Assembly (NCBI GenBank): GCA_022575985.1
Contig: JAKSXM010000040.1
Location: 11,364,001 to 11,428,000 of the forward strand
Source: Anagrus nilaparvatae
Lineage: Eukaryota; Arthropoda; Insecta; Hymenoptera; Mymaridae
Direction of reading: 5' to 3'
DNA length: 64,000 nucleotides
Below, piece by piece: positions 52,805 to 64,000 of this stretch. The notes beneath the pieces are model-generated. The model was not told the origin of the DNA. It made no database searches and worked only from the letters and a program-made list of their open reading frames with translations. Within the stretch, counting starts at the first letter, position 1; each line of letters opens with the position of its first letter. The translations under genes and the position numbers were made by a program.

Positions 52805-54128
52805 GGATGGATTTAAAGTTTTCTTTGAACTTTATAGTTAAAACTATAGGTTTAGTTCAAAAAAATATATCAAATATTAATATTTAAAATTTTACGTGTC
52901 AATATCTTTTTGAATACTAAATTAATTTTAAAACCGATATTTATGTTAAATTGAAATAAAGATGCCTAAAAACAAATAATCTAATGCAACTTGTTTTTAG
53001 TAATTTTTTTTGCAGTTCTCCATCCGTCATTTTGACATTAAAAAAAATCATGCAAAAAAATATGTCTTAAAACACACAAGAAATGAAAATTTTATTATTC
53101 TTCATTATATATACCTTTTTTTATGCTATTTACAATACTGATAAGCAACGTATCGATTTCATTTAGTTTCCAACTTTTACACTAAATAATTAGTTTCTGG
53201 TTAATTTTATAGTAAGTTTGAAATCAAATTTTGATAATTGAGACTTTTTCACATAAGGGCACATTTTTAGAAAAATAAATTTTGGTTTTAAATTTAATTT
53301 AGAACTGGTAGATAGGCTTGGGCGTTAAATGTTTAACTCAATTAATTCGGATTAATAAATAAATAATAAAAATCGCAAAGAATTATAAAAAAGCTAAGGT
53401 TTTTTTATTTCAGGCACGATCACATATTTTTTGAGTATTTTCTCTTTAATAACGTTGATGGGATCCACACTCTCAAAAATTGAAAACTATTATTTATTAT
53501 CACACACCAAGGCAATGCAAGCATGTTGAGGCATCGGGATGACCCGGGGACCGAATTCCTCCATACACTGGAAAATTAAAAGACTTTTTTGTCTTCTAAC
53601 CTAATGATCATTTAACGCACGATTTCATTTATGTATTGCATACATAGGGTGATCGTGCCAAAAAAATAAATTTTAATTAATTTAGTTATTGTAGGTCATT
53701 AAACATATTTTGGATGTATTAAATTCAAAAACAATTCATTTTTCACCATCTTTATCATTTTTTTCATAATTTTTTTTGATATCTGCAATCAGTTTTTTGG
53801 ACATTTCTCTGCAAGGACTTAATGAAATCACTTGAAATTGAAAACCCTGGGACTAGATTTGATTTCAAAAAATTTGGTCTAAGGGATTCTTGATTCATCG
53901 AGTAGGTTCTAAGATTTTGAGGATACACTTTCTTGAACATACATCCCTACATACACCAAGTCAATAAAAGCATGTGCTGGCATAGGAATGACCTGGAGCC
54001 TAAATTTCTCCTCGAATTGGACACTTTGGAAACTTTTTTGTTTTTTAACCTGACAAACTTATAAAGCACGATTTTATCAGTTTATTGCATACTTAGGGTA
54101 ATCGTGCCTAAAAGTAAAGTATCTTGCG
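52805..54128. repeat. Non-coding DNA with a diverged 449-bp direct repeat
   Basis: Similar blocks at about 53500-53665 and 53945-54115 share CACCAAGNCAATNNAAGCATG, GGNATGACC, a TTTTTTGTNTTTTAACCT stretch, GCACGATTT and AGGGTNATCGTGCC. They end with a GGCACGAT/ATCGTGCC dyad. No gene was seen. Confidence 0.6.
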
Positions 54129-54137
54129 TTATTTTGC

Positions 54138-54234
54138 GTTTCTATGATATTTCATCGATGCAAATTTTATACAAAACCTATGAAATTTATTGCGCAGTTG
54201 ACATTTATAAGGTTTTTCACCTCTGTGAAGCAAA
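54138..54234 (-). pseudogene. C2H2 zinc-finger remnant
   Basis: On the minus strand the frame reads L-H-R-G-E-K-P-Y-K-C-Q-L, the H-T-G-E-K-P-Y-K-C linker typical of tandem C2H2 fingers. Degraded finger sequence ending K-Y-H-R-N follows. The second Cys and one His are missing and no other fingers flank it, so it is a fragment of a dead gene or an element-carried piece. Confidence 0.45.
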
Positions 54235-54440
54235 AATACAAGAATAAACATGCTTTTAAAAATAGTGGATTGGGCCCAAAAACTATAGGTTCCATCAACT
54301 CGATAAAAGAAACACAGTTTTAAAAAGTGAAAGTAATCCGATGGATCGTTGTTGAGATATCGTGCCCACAAGATGTTGATTTTCGCATCCATTAAGCTTT
54401 GCTCTATAATTAAAAGTGTATAAAAATTATATTTTAACAT

Positions 54441-56229
54441 TTATTTCATAAAATTAATGTCTTTTTTACTTTTAAATCACAAATAAATAAAGAGGCAAAT
54501 AAAAAACGCGTGTGTTTATAATAAAGCCGAGCGCAAACTTAAATCAGTGTTGAAATCCTAGTGAGAAAAATTGCAAATGTCGGATCTACTGTAATGTATA
54601 TGTGCTAGTTATAAAGCACATATATTGAATGAATATGTGTTGGTGTGGTTATTTAGTAACTTCTATTTTAAATTGTTAAAACCGGCAAAAGACGTGAATT
54701 TAACTGCAAAGTAATTTGAGTAATACTACTTATGTAATATGTATAAAATCTCATCATATTAAGATCATAAAACCCAATGCTTATACGCCCTACAATTTTT
54801 CCATAATATATCTATCGAATATTATTAAACGTTATTTTAAGTATTAAACACATAAAAATTATGTAAAGGTTACATGAGAATATTTTAACGAACAGAATTA
54901 CATTATAAACAAATCTGGAAATCATTAAATGAAATTTATTAACATGGGAATTTCCGGCAACGGCCCAAAGCAAGGAACCAGCTGCATCCACTTCAATTTC
55001 CATTAAAGATTAAGAAGGGAGAATTCCGAGGACATCGGCAGATGATCAACGCGACAAGCGTCACTTCGTATCTAGCTTCCAAACATCTTACATTAAAAAT
55101 TGAATAAATAGTAACTTGCTTTTCTTAACATAAAATACGAAGTCTTTTCATTATACACAAATACCTAAAAGCCTATCCCGTACATTATAGAGTTGTAGTT
55201 TTTATAACTAATTGCAAATTGAACTTACGCGCTTTTGCAAAATAACTAAATAAAAACTAGCCAAAATACCGAACATTACACTACATACTAGTTGAGGTTA
55301 GTACCTAGTAACTATTCAAGCGCGGGAGTGATATTAAATTTAAAACTTAACTATCAAATAATAAATAATTCTGTAAAAATTATTATTTTCTTATTAGAAT
55401 TAATAAAATTTAATTCGAAAATAAAAATATAAAAATCCTATTTTTAAAAGAATTATTATTTTTTTGTAATTAATAAAATGTCAATAAAAAACAGAATAAA
55501 AAAATCCGACAAATAATCTGTGAAATTATTTATTTATGAATAATTACAAAATTGCAGCAATATTATTATTGATAATTTAAAAATTATTATTTTTTTTTAG
55601 TTAAAATAATTAATAATAATTCATATTCAAAAATAATTACGATAAAAAATAGATATGTTAGAATAAAAGGTAGGAAAATTTTTAAAATATTAAGAATTAC
55701 CGTTGATTATTGAAACAAATATTTATTACTAGAAAAATTTTTATAATAATATTTTCACAATGGAGATTGTTTGAATAAGGGCGTGAGCTTCATAAAATTT
55801 AAAATTAAATTCAAAAATAATTTAATAATGTTTAAATCGATAATTTTTTTTTAAGGAAAGTAATAAAATATATATAATTAATAATAGTATTATTAATCTT
55901 GTTTGGTATAATCCAAGCCACATAAAATATATCTAAATATTATTTTTAGAAAAATATGCAAATAAAAACACTGTACTAAGTACACATACGACGGTTTTTA
56001 GAAAAATAAAATAAAAAAGTTTTTATTATTACATAATAAGTGTTTTTATTTGCATATTTTCCTAAAAATAATATTTAGATAAAGTAATAAAATATATTTA
56101 AATGAAATTAACGTTTTATTTTTCTAAAAATACATAATGTGAAAATTTGTTTTCTTTGAAATATTCAAAACTTTTACACAAAAAGTTATTAAAATTATTT
56201 CTTTCATTAAAAAGTCATAATTAGCTTAA
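54441..56229. other. AT-rich spacer
   Basis: No gene was recognised. A 63-codon minus-strand frame (55003-54812) begins with a moderately protein-like E-V-D-A-A-G-S-L-L-W segment but has no supporting context. An inverted pair ATTTGCATATTTTTCTAAAAAT / AAAATATGCAAAT-like lies at about 55940-56090. Confidence 0.4.
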
Positions 56230-56580
56230 TTAATCCTATCCTATATATATATAAATCTTTAATTATACGTGTGTGTGTGTGTATGTCCGAATGCGATATT
56301 ATTTAACACCTAAATTTTCAAGGTAATCGGATCGATCTGTCAATAGTTACAATAATTTTTCGAAAATTATAAAAGTTTATGACTAATCCTATATATATAT
56401 AAATCTTTAATTATGTGTGTGTACGAGTGCTTGGCGGAGCCGGGCACGAGTGATATGTGTTCACGCTAGTGTCTAAAGTATTTTGCCCATGGTGCTTACA
56501 ATATTTTTTGCCTACCTAGGCGTAGAACGAGTGCAGAAAATTCTTGACGCACGAGTTTTACGCCCGGGAGGGCAAAAAAA

Positions 56581-57080
56581 TTTTATATGCCCTGAGACTT
56601 TTTTTTGGGCCCAGTATCATTTTACATAACGTTTAAAATATGTTTAAAATTTTTCCCTACATTTAGGTGATGATATCTCATTTTCTAAGGGTTGTATATA
56701 AAAATGGACTTCAGAAATGAAAAGAGCAGTCCAAATTACCTACTAGGTAACACTTTTAGACCAAAATATTGATTTTTCTATTTTGCTATAATACCACCCC
56801 CTTACACCCCCCTGAAGGGTGAATATGAAAAGTTTATATAAATTTATTTTTTTTTAGTTGTTAATAGTCCTTAGTAAAATTTTATATGCCCTGAGACTTT
56901 TTTTGGGCTCAGTATCATTTTAAATAACGTTTAAATTTGTTTAGAATTTACCCCACTTTTAGGGGATGATATTGCGTATTTTAGGGGTTATTCGTTAAAA
57001 CGGACTTCGGAAATGAAAAATTCAGCTCCATTTACCTACTAGGTAACTTTTTTAGCCCAAAATATCGATTTTTTCATTAA
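56581..57080 (+). repeat. Two tandem copies of a 299-bp unit
   Basis: TTTTATATGCCCTGAGACTT starts at 56581 and again at 56880, followed by matching CCTACTAGGTAAC blocks. A (GT)n tract lies just upstream at about 56270. CTTTAATTAT plus TATATATATAAATC is duplicated at 56246 and 56392. Confidence 0.8.
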
Positions 57081-57298
57081 AAAAAATTCAAATGTCCTGT
57101 ATGTGTCGATTGGGCGCTAATGGGATAATAAAGAAATGGAATTTCCTGAAAATTATTTATGATAGTTTTAATTATTATTTTTAAATATGCATTTCGCTAA
57201 ATATACATAATTTACTCTGAATATTAAAAAAAAGAGGGGGAAAATTATTATATGTAACATATAGTTTTCAAAATTTTCTTATTACATCAAAGTGTCTT

Positions 57299-57368
57299 GC
57301 TGGAGTAATGGATAACGTCGCTGCCTCAGAAGCTAGGGGTCCAGGGTTCGATCCCGGTAGGAGTCAAA
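57299..57368 (+). other. tRNA-like sequence (pseudogene or SINE head)
   Basis: AGTAATGGATAACG resembles a tRNA D-arm/A box and GGTTCGATCCC is a standard T-arm/B box, at the right spacing with a CTGCCTCAGAAGC middle. The acceptor stem does not pair, and the anticodon arm has only about three good pairs with an eight-base loop. It is therefore not a convincing functional tRNA, but could still carry RNA polymerase III promoter boxes. Confidence 0.5.
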
Positions 57369-57901
57369 ATTTTTCATCACTTTTTTAAATAGATATTTAT
57401 TTTAAAAAAAATTAATTAATTTCGAAAATTTTACTAAGTATTAATAATTAATAAAAAAAAAATTTTAAAAAAAAAAATAAAAAAATTAAATGAAAAATTT
57501 TTTTTGCTTAATTTTTAAATTGGAGCTCTAATTGAGATTTTCTTGTGTTAAAATTATAATTTTAATGTAAATATTTGATAGTTTAGCAATTTTAACAAAC
57601 TATCCTAAACTGTCAAATTCTTATATATTAAAATTATAATTTTAATGAAATACTAATTTATTAGTTAATTAACTCATTAACCCCGGGGCGGAGAGTTTTA
57701 GAAGTGAGCAAAAATAAATATATTACCTTATAGATAAGTGGCTAAAAAGTACACCCTTGTAGTAAAATTTTACGCTCTTTCAGAATATGACATTAGTTTT
57801 CACCTACAACCCTTAAATATACCCTAAAAAGTGGGGGTTGGAAGGGGTAGATCTGGCATTATTAGGAAATGTTTGGAAAAATCAAGGAAAAAAGCATCAA
57901 A

Positions 57902-58871
57902 CCCAGCAAGCAAAATGAATTCATAAATTTAAAGTTTATTCATTAAGAATTCTTTATGAACTCACAATATAATCATAATCTGATCATTTAATTTCGCCTG
58001 ATTGAGTTCTTTTTGAGTTCAATATGAGTAAAAATTGCGTATAAAAAAATGTACCTAGTTATAGTAATATAGTTACAACGTGGTTACAACTCACACGTAC
58101 ACCCACCAATGGCACCCACACAACTAAACAGACTTTTAAAAAAGACGCCACTTTCGACCGTTAATATTCCATGATGAAAAACATTACGTGTTGTAAAGTG
58201 TTATATTATTATTGCATAAATAATACAATTAAGTTAATTAATTAAAAGTTCATTTATAAATCATTTTTTCACTAAATATTTAAAAGTTAGTGTTATAGTG
58301 TAGTTGTAGGATATTTTTAAATAAAAACATCAAGTGACTTATTATTACTGACTATAACCTATATGTTATCTGTATTGATTGTATTTTATTATTGCAAGTG
58401 TTAATTATTTAACAAATAAAACTTTTAATTTTTTTTTTGAAATTAAGTGCAAAATAACCTAGTCATAAATATATGAAAACATCGTTAATGTAAAATTTTT
58501 GAATTAAAGTTAATAAAATATATTTTATATTAAGGAATTTAATTGATTTTTTAATATTTTTTAAGTTTATCCTAACACAAATACCTATATAAATTATTTT
58601 CAACAATTTTTTTTTACCTAAAATTGAATAAAATAAAATTATTTTAAAATTATTTAATAACTATATTATTAAAAAAAAAATTGATTTCATAAAGTATTCA
58701 AAATGGATATATTTTATGAATTCAAAAATTATTCAAAAAGAACTCAATTAGGCGAAATAAAATGACTTCATTATGAATACATATCGAGTTCAATAGGCAT
58801 AGAAAAAGAGTTCATTCTGAATACTCGTGAATTCATATTGAACACAATCTGAATTCATTTTGCTTGCTGGG
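57902..58871. mobile_element. 970-bp TIR element (CCCAGCAAGC ends)
   Basis: Ends CCCAGCAAGCAAAATGAATT and its reverse complement at 58852-58871 form a near-perfect 22-bp terminal repeat. Inverted similarity continues in blocks for about 110 bp (TTTCGCCTGATTGAGTTCTT versus AAGAACTCAATTAGGCGAAA). Many GAATTC/ATGAATTCAT motifs are subterminal. No transposase frame was found and the target duplication is unclear. Confidence 0.75.
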
Positions 58872-59690
58872 AATTTTATTGAAAAATGTTTGAACATAAT
58901 ATTTTTTATGTAAATTTAAGTAAACTTTGTATAAATTGTGGTCTCATTCATTTTTGTACTATTTACAACCCTTAAAAGGTGGATAGGAGTAGTTACAAAA
59001 AAAATTAAAATAAAACTTATTTTTTATAATTAAAATTATATTCTTAAGTTAAATTGACTGCTAATCTCAAATTCATCATGAGGTTACACTAAAGTAAGGC
59101 TTGACGTGTCATTTTTTTATTATCGCCTAGGTTACGCTAGTTTAAGGCTTGACGTGTTATTTTTTTAATATCGCCTAGGTTACGCTAGTTTAAGGCTTGA
59201 CGTATAATTTTTTTATTATAGCATACTTCCTTAGGTTACGCTTGTGTACGCTAGTGTAAGGCTTGACGTATAGTTTTTTTATTATAGCCTACTTCCTTAG
59301 GTATATGTTAAAAAGAACTTTTCTCGTTGGTTTGGTGCTTGGTCGAACTAAAATTGTGAATCAAAATAAGAAAAACCACTTCTAAATGGCTTTTCCCATG
59401 TATTTTAAATGGGAGACATATTGATAAATATCTCGAAGAGGATGACTGATTTTCAAAAACAGCTTATCATGTTTCTGGGGACCAAAAAAGCAGGTTTTCC
59501 TAAAAATTTCAGCCCAATCCGAGCAGGGAAAATTTTGTTACATTTTTCGCCTCCCTTTTAGACACGTTTTATCAAATAAATCTCAAGAAGCTAGGTGAAA
59601 GATTTAAATCCAAAAAAGTACTATATCTTCTTATAGGTTGAACATTAATTTTTCGCTGTAAAATCTGAAGTGCACGACTTTTGCATAATC
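58872..59690. repeat. Short tandem repeats, no gene
   Basis: At 59085-59305 four units of the type TTACGCTAGTNTAAGGCTTGACGT plus a T/A-rich tail repeat at about 57-75-bp spacing. The rest is AT-rich without a coding frame. Confidence 0.7.
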
Positions 59691-61500
59691 CAATCTTTCA
59701 GGCTAGCCGTGTATTAGGACCTTTGCATTAATTTAGCTCAATTTGGTACGAAATTGGAAGAAAAACATAAAAAATTGGACTTTTGGGGCAATTTTTTGGG
59801 TCGAAATACCGTCAAGTTCACCCCTTTGGTCAGTTTGGCATAGACCATATTCAAAATATACGTTTGTTATTATGAAAAAAAAACGTTTGTAAAGTTTGGC
59901 CTGGTTTCATTTTCAGTACCCTACCTCAGGACAATGGGGTATAGGCTAAACTTTGGGTACTTTATCAAAAATCTTTGTAGACTAAAGTGTAAATGTTTAG
60001 CATGGTTTCAATTGGGTCACCCAGATGACTTAAATTACTGTCGTATTACGGGGCTCAGAACAGCTTCTCTGTAATATACCTTTAGGTGTAGGTCTTTGAT
60101 GAAGATGAGATTCGAGTATTAAAATCTAGCCTTGTTTCAATTTGGACACCTGGGTGACCCAAATTTTTGGGGCCGTATCCTACCTCAGGATTGTGGGGCA
60201 TAGGCTACACTTTGGATACTTTATCAAAAAGCTTTGTAGAATAAAGATTAACAGTTTAGCCTAGTTTCAAGAGGACTACCCAGGTGACTTTCCGAAACTA
60301 GCAGGTTTTCCGTTCGTACAATGGAGCCTTGGCCAAAAGTCTAGAATTTCGCTATCTTGGTGGCTATCTTGGTGAACAAATTGAAAACAGGCTAGATTTT
60401 AATACTCGAATCTCATCATCATCAAAGACCTACAGCTAAAGCGATATTACGAAGAAGCTGTCCTGAGCTTTGTAATACGGCCGTTTTTTAAGTCACCTGG
60501 GTGACTCTCTTGAAACCAGGCTAAACTTTTACACATTACTCTACAAAGCTATTTGGTAAAGTACCAAAAGTTTAGCCTATGTCCCATTATCCTGAGGGGG
60601 GTACAGCCCCCCAAAGTTTAAGTCACCTAGGTGACCCAAATGAAACCAGGCCAAATTTCACATAATTTTTCTTTTCACCATAAAAAACATATATTTAAAA
60701 TATGGCCTGTGTTAACCTGTCTAAAGGAGTGAAATTAACGGTACATGGGAGAGTTTTCGGGCCAAAATACCGTCAAGTTCACCCCATTGGACAGGTTGGC
60801 ATAGGCCATATTTGAAATAATAGTGTTTATTATGGTGAAAAAAAAGCGTACGTAAAATATGGCCTGGTTTCATTTGGGTCACCTGGGTGACTGAAATTTT
60901 GGGGGGGTTTATTTATCCCCTTAAATAGTTATTTTTAGGCTAAAATTTAAAAACCAATTAATCTATTGATATAAATACCCTTGCATCAATTTAGCTCAAT
61001 TCGATAAGAAATTGGAAGAAAAACATAAGAAATTTGACATTTGGGGCAGTTTCAGGCCAAAATACTTTATCAAATAACTTTGTAGAGTAATGTGTAAAAG
61101 TTTAGTCTGGTTTCAAGAGAGTCATCCAGCTGACTTAAAATACGGCCGTATTACGAGGCTCAGGACAGCTTTTCCATAATATCGCTTTAGCTGTAGGTCT
61201 TTGATGATGATGAGATTCGAGTATTAAAATCTAGCCTGGTTTCAATTTGGTCACCTGGATGACCCAAATTTTTGGGGTGGTGTACCTCCCCTCTGGACAA
61301 TGGGGCATATCAAAAAGCTTTGTAGAATAAAGTGTTAAAGATTAGCCTGGTTTCAAGAGAGTCACCCAGGTGACTTTCCGAAACCAGTAGGTTTTCCGTT
61401 CCTACAGTGGAGCCTTGGCCAAAAGTCTAGAATTTCGCTATCTCGGTGGCAAATAGTGCATTTGAAGCCGTCCGAGTGGTTTCAAATAAGTCACCCTAAA
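59691..61500. repeat. Complex inverted/direct repeat cluster with GTCACCYRGGTGAC dyads
   Basis: Blocks around 59800-60290 reappear inverted at about 60290-60720 and again directly at 60765-61400. Shared phrases include AAAATACCGTCAAGTTCACCCC, ATATGGCCTGGTTTCATTTG and GATGAGATTCGAGTATTAAA. A near-palindrome GTCACCYRGGTGAC occurs about ten times (near 60013, 60144, 60267, 60495, 60620, 60879, 61117, 61246, 61360 and 61481). No protein-coding frame was seen. Confidence 0.85.
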
Positions 61501-61639
61501 TCTTGTGGGCTGCCTGCCTATAGTATTGAACCCTGCTAGGGGGTCTAATTTCTAGGCCCAGGAAGACCATTTAGATATACTGAGGGTATTTGGACTATTT
61601 TCAACTACGAAAACCTGAATGGACCTAGTCTGGACTCTC

Positions 61640-62045
61640 AAAATGCGAAAATAGCAAAAACACCCCTTATAGGAGTAGATTTAGCTAATTTAAGGGTGAA
61701 ACATTATTTATTTATGAAAAAGAAATCGATATTCTTGATTAGTGACCCAAAAAACGTATACAGGTATATCTTGGGTGCTGAAAGTGCGAAAATAGCAAAA
61801 ACACCCCTTTTTTGGGGGTAGTTTTAGCCAATTTAGGGGTGAAGTTTTAATTTTTCGTGAAAAAGTAGTTGAAAAAAAAACCCATATGAGGCAAATCTGA
61901 GCACTCGAATTGCGAATATGTGAGAAAACTCCTTTTTGGGGGTAGTTTTTGTAAAATTAAGGGTGAAGCAGGTGATTTCTCTGATAGAAGACCAAATCTG
62001 GTATTCGCCAGTAATAATAAAACTCTCCACCCCCGTATTTTGACT
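61640..62045 (+). repeat. Second copy of the dispersed tandem family seen at 9780
   Basis: Three units of about 120-145 bp contain AGCAAAAACACCCCTT and TAGTTTTAGCCAATTTAGGGG-type phrases. The array ends CCCGTATTTTGACTG, like 9780-10180. Confidence 0.75.
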
Positions 62046-62119
62046 GAATAACTAAGATTATTTTTAAAAATCTTATATTAACGCTTTAGAGCTCTTTTGG
62101 AGTTATTTTAGAGTTATCT

Positions 62120-62345
62120 TTGATTTTATTATTTTTTTATTATTTTATTATTTTATTATTTTAACTTTGATTTTATTATTATTTTATTATTTTATTATTT
62201 TATTATTTTATTATTTTATTATTTATTATTTTATTATTTTATTATTTTATTATTTTATTATTTTATTATTTTATTATTTTACTATTTTATTATTTTATTT
62301 TTTTATTATTATTTTATTATTTTATTATTTTATTATTTTATCTTT
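62120..62345 (+). repeat. (TTTTA)n microsatellite
   Basis: About 220 bp of ATTTTATT pentamer repeats with a few single-base slips. Confidence 0.95.
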
Positions 62346-62579
62346 GAGCTAAATCAGACGAAAAAATTTGAGCTCCAATGGAGGCTTCGCCTTGTCTGGG
62401 TCATCCTTTTATATCAGAAAATGTAAATTTTAACTTGACTTTTAGGTCATTGGCAATACTTGACTATAAAAAACTATTTTACCAATACACAGAAAACAAC
62501 AAAGTTTAAAGAAAAAAAAAACAAAAGAATTTTCCATTGTTTAAAAAATGCACTTTAAAAAAACAATTTTTCTTTAGTT

Positions 62580-62990
62580 TCTTAGTTTCTTCAGGTTTCC
62601 TCGATGTTTTAAAAAGCAGCTCAAAAAACAGCTATTATTTCAATCATTTTTAATCGAGAACCATAAAAATTAGCACGGTATCATATTTTAACATACTAAA
62701 TCCAGCCAATCGGATTTTTAAAAATTACTTAAATAGTTTTTTATAAAATGTCTTATTTTGCAGAATTAAGTAAATATAAAATTTAAAATAGAAAATTTAC
62801 CTAGATATTCCTTAACAATTTGGAAATATTTTCAATTAAAAAAACAGCTGCTACTTCAAAAATTTTTTATCTAGAACCATAAAAGTCACGGTATCATATT
62901 TTAATAAAACAATTTTTAAGATACTAAATCCATTCAAATCGGATAATTTTTTATAAATAGTCTTATATTGTAGAATCGACTATATATATA
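62580..62990. repeat. Copies related to the interior of the 41939 transposon
   Basis: Two diverged blocks (about 62620-62770 and 62830-62990) share AGCTGCTATTTC, GAACCATAAAAATT, TATCATATTTTAACATACTAAATCC and TTTATAAA-GTCTTAT phrases with 42480-42670. Tandem fragments of the same family. Confidence 0.65.
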
Positions 62991-62993
62991 CTA

Positions 62994-63020
62994 AGGGGCT
63001 CCGCCCCCTGCACGCTACGC
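62994..63020 (+). repeat. GC-rich hairpin GGGGCTCCGCCCC
   Basis: A perfect GGGG/CCCC stem similar to that at 10807-10823, followed by GC-rich CACGCTACGCGCGCC. It may mark an element end; no partner end was identified. Confidence 0.5.
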
Positions 63021-63184
63021 GCGCCAACCCTTTTAGAGTGATTGAAGTATTGCGATAGTATATTTTTATAATCACTTGCAAGGCGTACCTTATTCTTTTT
63101 GATACAGCTGATTCTTGACAGTGGTTGTAGATTTGGTATCGTAATACAACTTTATAATAATTGGTTAAATATAGAAAAAACCGC

Positions 63185-63300
63185 ATTGGCCCAAAAGGAC
63201 CACGTTGGTTCAAAAGATCCATTTTGGGCCAAAAGGACCACATTAGTCCAAAAGGACCACTGTGGTCCAAAAGGTACATTTTGGCCCAAAAGGCTCAGGC
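63185..63300 (+). repeat. 19-bp minisatellite
   Basis: Six tandem units of the form GGYCCAAAAGGACCACNTT occur without spacers. Open frames through it encode a repeating G-P-K-G or Q-K-D-H pattern that reflects the repeat, not a gene. Confidence 0.85.
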
Positions 63301-63362
63301 GACAGCGGCGACGTCAGCGGCAGCGGTGGCAGCGCACAGTGGGGAAAAATAAAAAAAAAAGG

Positions 63363-63874
63363 GACAAAAAAAAGATCAGTCCGTGGTTACATCTAAAATA
63401 AAATCTATTTTAGTAGAAATTTATCAAAATATGTAATCTTCAAATGAAATGGTAGCAGAAGTATTAAAAAAAATTTCTTAAGAAAGTTCACCTGCCTGGT
63501 ACGGTGGCTCCGAGTTCAAAAAAATTAAAAATCTATATATAATTCATATTTAGTGACAGAAATTTGCAAATTGCTCATATGCATGTACTGCTAGTATATA
63601 TGTGTGTATAGATTTTCAAAAATCTTAGAAAACATAAAAAATACTTTAAATAACGTTTTTTTAATGATATAAACTTATTTATATAATTTTTTTTTTATTT
63701 TAATGAATTTTAATTTTTTTGAACTCGGAGCCACCGTACCAGGCAGGTGAACTTTTTTAAGAAATTTTTTTTAATACTTCTGCTACCATTTCATTTGAAG
63801 ATTACATATTTTGACAAATTTCTACTAAAATAGATTTTATTTTAGATGTAACCACGGACTGATCTTTTTTTGTC
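63363..63874. mobile_element. Foldback element with about 160-bp arms
   Basis: Arms 63363-63525 and 63710-63874 are nearly perfect reverse complements, beginning GACAAAAAAAAGATCAGTCC, around an AT-rich centre of about 185 bp. No coding frame. It abuts the 19-bp minisatellite region on its left. Confidence 0.88.
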
Positions 63875-64000
63875 ACTCAATGATGGGTTGTTCTTGATAG
63901 ATGAGGCTTCTAGCGATAGTCTTTTTGAGCTAATTTTGGTAGAAGAATTTAAATCAGGAATTTTATAAAAACGTTAAGTGATCCCAAAAGTTTATATATA

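Noticed and set aside
57299..57368. Functional tRNA gene
   Set aside because: Acceptor arm does not pair and the anticodon arm is malformed; kept only as a tRNA-like sequence.
62167..62352. Plus-strand frame rich in Phe-Tyr-Ile
   Set aside because: It is a translation of the (TTTTA)n microsatellite.
63099..63401. Plus- and minus-strand frames with G-P-K-like repeats
   Set aside because: They follow the 19-bp minisatellite in several frames; no independent support.

Overview
The window is AT-rich nuclear DNA from a multicellular animal, almost certainly an insect. Evidence is spliced exons with GT/AG junctions, a Ty1/copia LTR retrotransposon, a Jockey/R1-type LINE, a Polinton/Maverick with a chromodomain integrase, and many inverted-repeat elements. 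A hymenopteran such as a parasitoid wasp would fit, but nothing here proves the order. No intact host gene was found. The window is a nested stack of mobile elements and satellites with a few host-gene relics.

Layout. 1-3.5 kb is gene-free, with inverted and tandem repeats. 3505-9632 is a complete but broken copia element (TSD TTTTC, 346-bp LTRs). Its 5' LTR is split by a 1383-bp Helitron/Helentron-like element full of a 25-bp minisatellite. 9.6-14.6 kb holds dispersed repeats and a two-exon relic of a host-like gene on the minus strand (13579-12849). 14658-18060 is a hAT-like non-autonomous DNA element with an 8-bp TSD (GCACAAAA). 18295-18530 is a partial second copy of the Helitron-like family.

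19046-36485 is a 17.4-kb Polinton/Maverick with 150-170-bp terminal inverted repeats and a perfect 6-bp TSD (TACAAA). All recognised genes lie on the minus strand, packed almost end to end. In transcription order they are: a small MGNK protein, a set of small exons, protein-primed DNA polymerase B, a packaging ATPase with an intron inside its Walker A motif, a virion-core-like protein, a parvovirus-type phospholipase A2 protein, integrase, minor capsid protein, a small basic core-like protein, major capsid protein, an unknown protein, an adenain-type protease and another unknown protein. It has the full virus-like set (replication, integration, packaging, capsid, maturation, possibly membrane lysis). 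Two lesions suggest this copy is no longer autonomous: an in-frame TAA in polB at 32002-32004, and lysine in place of the third catalytic acidic residue of the integrase. A long miRNA-like hairpin and a duplicated-exon leader upstream of polB are the most unusual parts.

36.5-44.1 kb holds a palindromic foldback element (38134-39419), an AT-rich stretch and a LINE relic (41070-44100). The LINE is interrupted by a 1350-bp long-TIR transposon (41939-43288). 44175-52800 looks like a recent 8.6-kb LTR element without recognisable coding capacity (near-identical terminal repeats, TSD ATAT). 52.8-64 kb is repeats: a zinc-finger relic, a tRNA-like sequence, a TIR element (57902-58871), an inverted-repeat cluster carrying about ten GTCACCYRGGTGAC dyads (59.8-61.5 kb), microsatellites, a 19-bp minisatellite and a foldback element (63363-63874).
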